Assembly: GCF_021155765.1 (NCBI RefSeq)
Contig: NC_060112.1
Location: forward strand, 13,144,001 to 13,208,000
Direction of reading: 5' to 3'
Source: Diprion similis
Lineage: Eukaryota > Arthropoda > Insecta > Hymenoptera > Diprionidae
DNA length: 64,000 nucleotides
Below the pieces are notes generated by a model. That model did not search any database. It saw only the letters and a program-made list of their open reading frames with translations, and was not told the origin of the DNA. Of this stretch, positions 63,501 through 64,000 are shown piece after piece; position 1 is the stretch's first letter, and every line of letters starts with the position of its first letter. The translations under genes were made by a program, and so were the position numbers.

Positions 63501-64000
63501 GTTTTCGACGTAATTTCTGAGTTCCTTGGGGTCGTATTACTCTAGAGATGGCGATACAAATCGATTCAGAGACAAAAAATTTTCCGCTTCGAAAATGACC
63601 AAAAAGTAAGGCTAACCCCTTTGAATATTCGGCGAAAATTTTGACGATTCCGAAAAAACCTGCAATTAATTCGATGGGGCACTATTCCGACGTAATTTTG
63701 CGAGAGGAATCGATTAAGCGCAGTCCCAATACGCTGCGAGCGATAGCTGAAAAGTTACGGCCGAAAAACTCATGATTTTCATCGTCATTTCTCTGCTGCT
63801 GGTCCTACGCTGTTTTTGACGTAATTTTTGAGTTCCTTGTGGTCGAATTACTCTAGAGATGGCCATACAAATCGATTCGGAGACAAAAAATTTTCGACTC
63901 CGAAAATGACCAAAAAAGTAAGGCTAACCCCTTTGAATTTTTGGCGAAAATTTTGACGATTCTGAAAAAAGCTGCAATCAATTCGATAGGGCACTATTCC

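Larger units (their letters stand above)
47340..64000. repeat. Satellite DNA array, 312-base monomer, ~53 head-to-tail copies
   Basis: The sequence repeats every 312 bases up to the right edge. Landmarks recurring once per monomer include GGGGCACTATTCCGACGTAA, GCGCAGTCCCAATACGCTGC, GCTGGTCCTACGCTGTTTT, GAGTTCCTTGGGGTCGAATT and GTAAGGCTAACCCCTTTGAA. Exact spacing of the same landmark in different copies is always a multiple of 312, except where a one-base deletion makes a 311-base copy (near 62665 and 63600). At least three families exist: A (TTTCTCCAATGCTGG, AGAAATCGATTGAG), B (CTCTGCTGCTGG, GGAATCGATTAAG, GACTCCG) and C (GATTTGGAGAG, GGCTCCG, TGACTAAAAAAG). The array continues past the window. 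Organisation of this type is usual for pericentromeric or other constitutive heterochromatin. Confidence 0.98.

Noticed and set aside
47340-64000. CRISPR array or rDNA/histone repeat
   Set aside because: The unit is 312 bases with no short-repeat/spacer alternation, and no rRNA or histone coding sequence is present; surrounding genes are eukaryotic.
47340-64000. CENP-B box in the satellite monomer
   Set aside because: No segment matches the TTCG...A..CGGG core; TTCGATGGGGCACTATTCCG only resembles its start.

Overview
The window is nuclear DNA from an animal, almost certainly an insect and plausibly a hymenopteran (the order is a guess). Introns are short, AT-rich and GT-AG, coding exons are less AT-rich than their surroundings, and the gene set includes insect-type proteins such as a masquerade-like five-clip protease homologue. 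I built the gene models by hand: conserved protein segments were joined only where donor, acceptor and codon phase all agreed.

Nine genes fill bases 1-46000, in this order: ZC4H2 (-), NUDT18 (+), TMEM39A/suspended (-), DNAJC21 (+), METTL26 (+), a secreted thyroglobulin type-1 repeat protein (+), an angiotensin-converting-enzyme family M2 peptidase (-), DNAJC10/ERdj5 (+) and masquerade (-). All nine have complete coding models. They do not form one pathway. Loose themes are J-domain cochaperones (DNAJC21, DNAJC10), secretory-pathway or secreted proteins (DNAJC10, TMEM39A, M2 peptidase, thyroglobulin-repeat protein, masquerade), and a nucleotide-pool hydrolase (NUDT18). ZC4H2/NUDT18 and TMEM39A/DNAJC21 are head-to-head pairs; the thyroglobulin-repeat gene and the M2 peptidase converge tail-to-tail 312 bases apart. 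Small gene-model details that automated annotation would easily miss are a 32-base first coding exon of METTL26, a DNAJC10 start codon split by an intron (AT|G), and a masquerade signal-peptide exon lying 4.85 kb from the next exon.

From about 47340 to the right edge (64000) the sequence is one tandem satellite array with a 312-base monomer, about 53 copies, head-to-tail, continuing beyond the window. At least three monomer families occur in higher-order patterns: a seven-monomer unit (2184 bases) duplicated in tandem, a three-monomer (936-base) duplication, and longer block copies at offsets of 3432, 3744 and 6240 bases. The copies at the left edge are the most diverged. The array begins about 1.6 kb upstream of the masquerade start codon, so this is a gene/satellite boundary. 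Many open frames in the array are by-products of repetition, not genes.

Other structure: a near-perfect inverted repeat at 41230-41431, a GAAATC-rich degenerate repeat in NUDT18 intron 1, a GC-rich insert at 9067-9533, and a GC-rich island at 42524-42678 in masquerade intron 1 that looks like an unassigned plus-strand exon.
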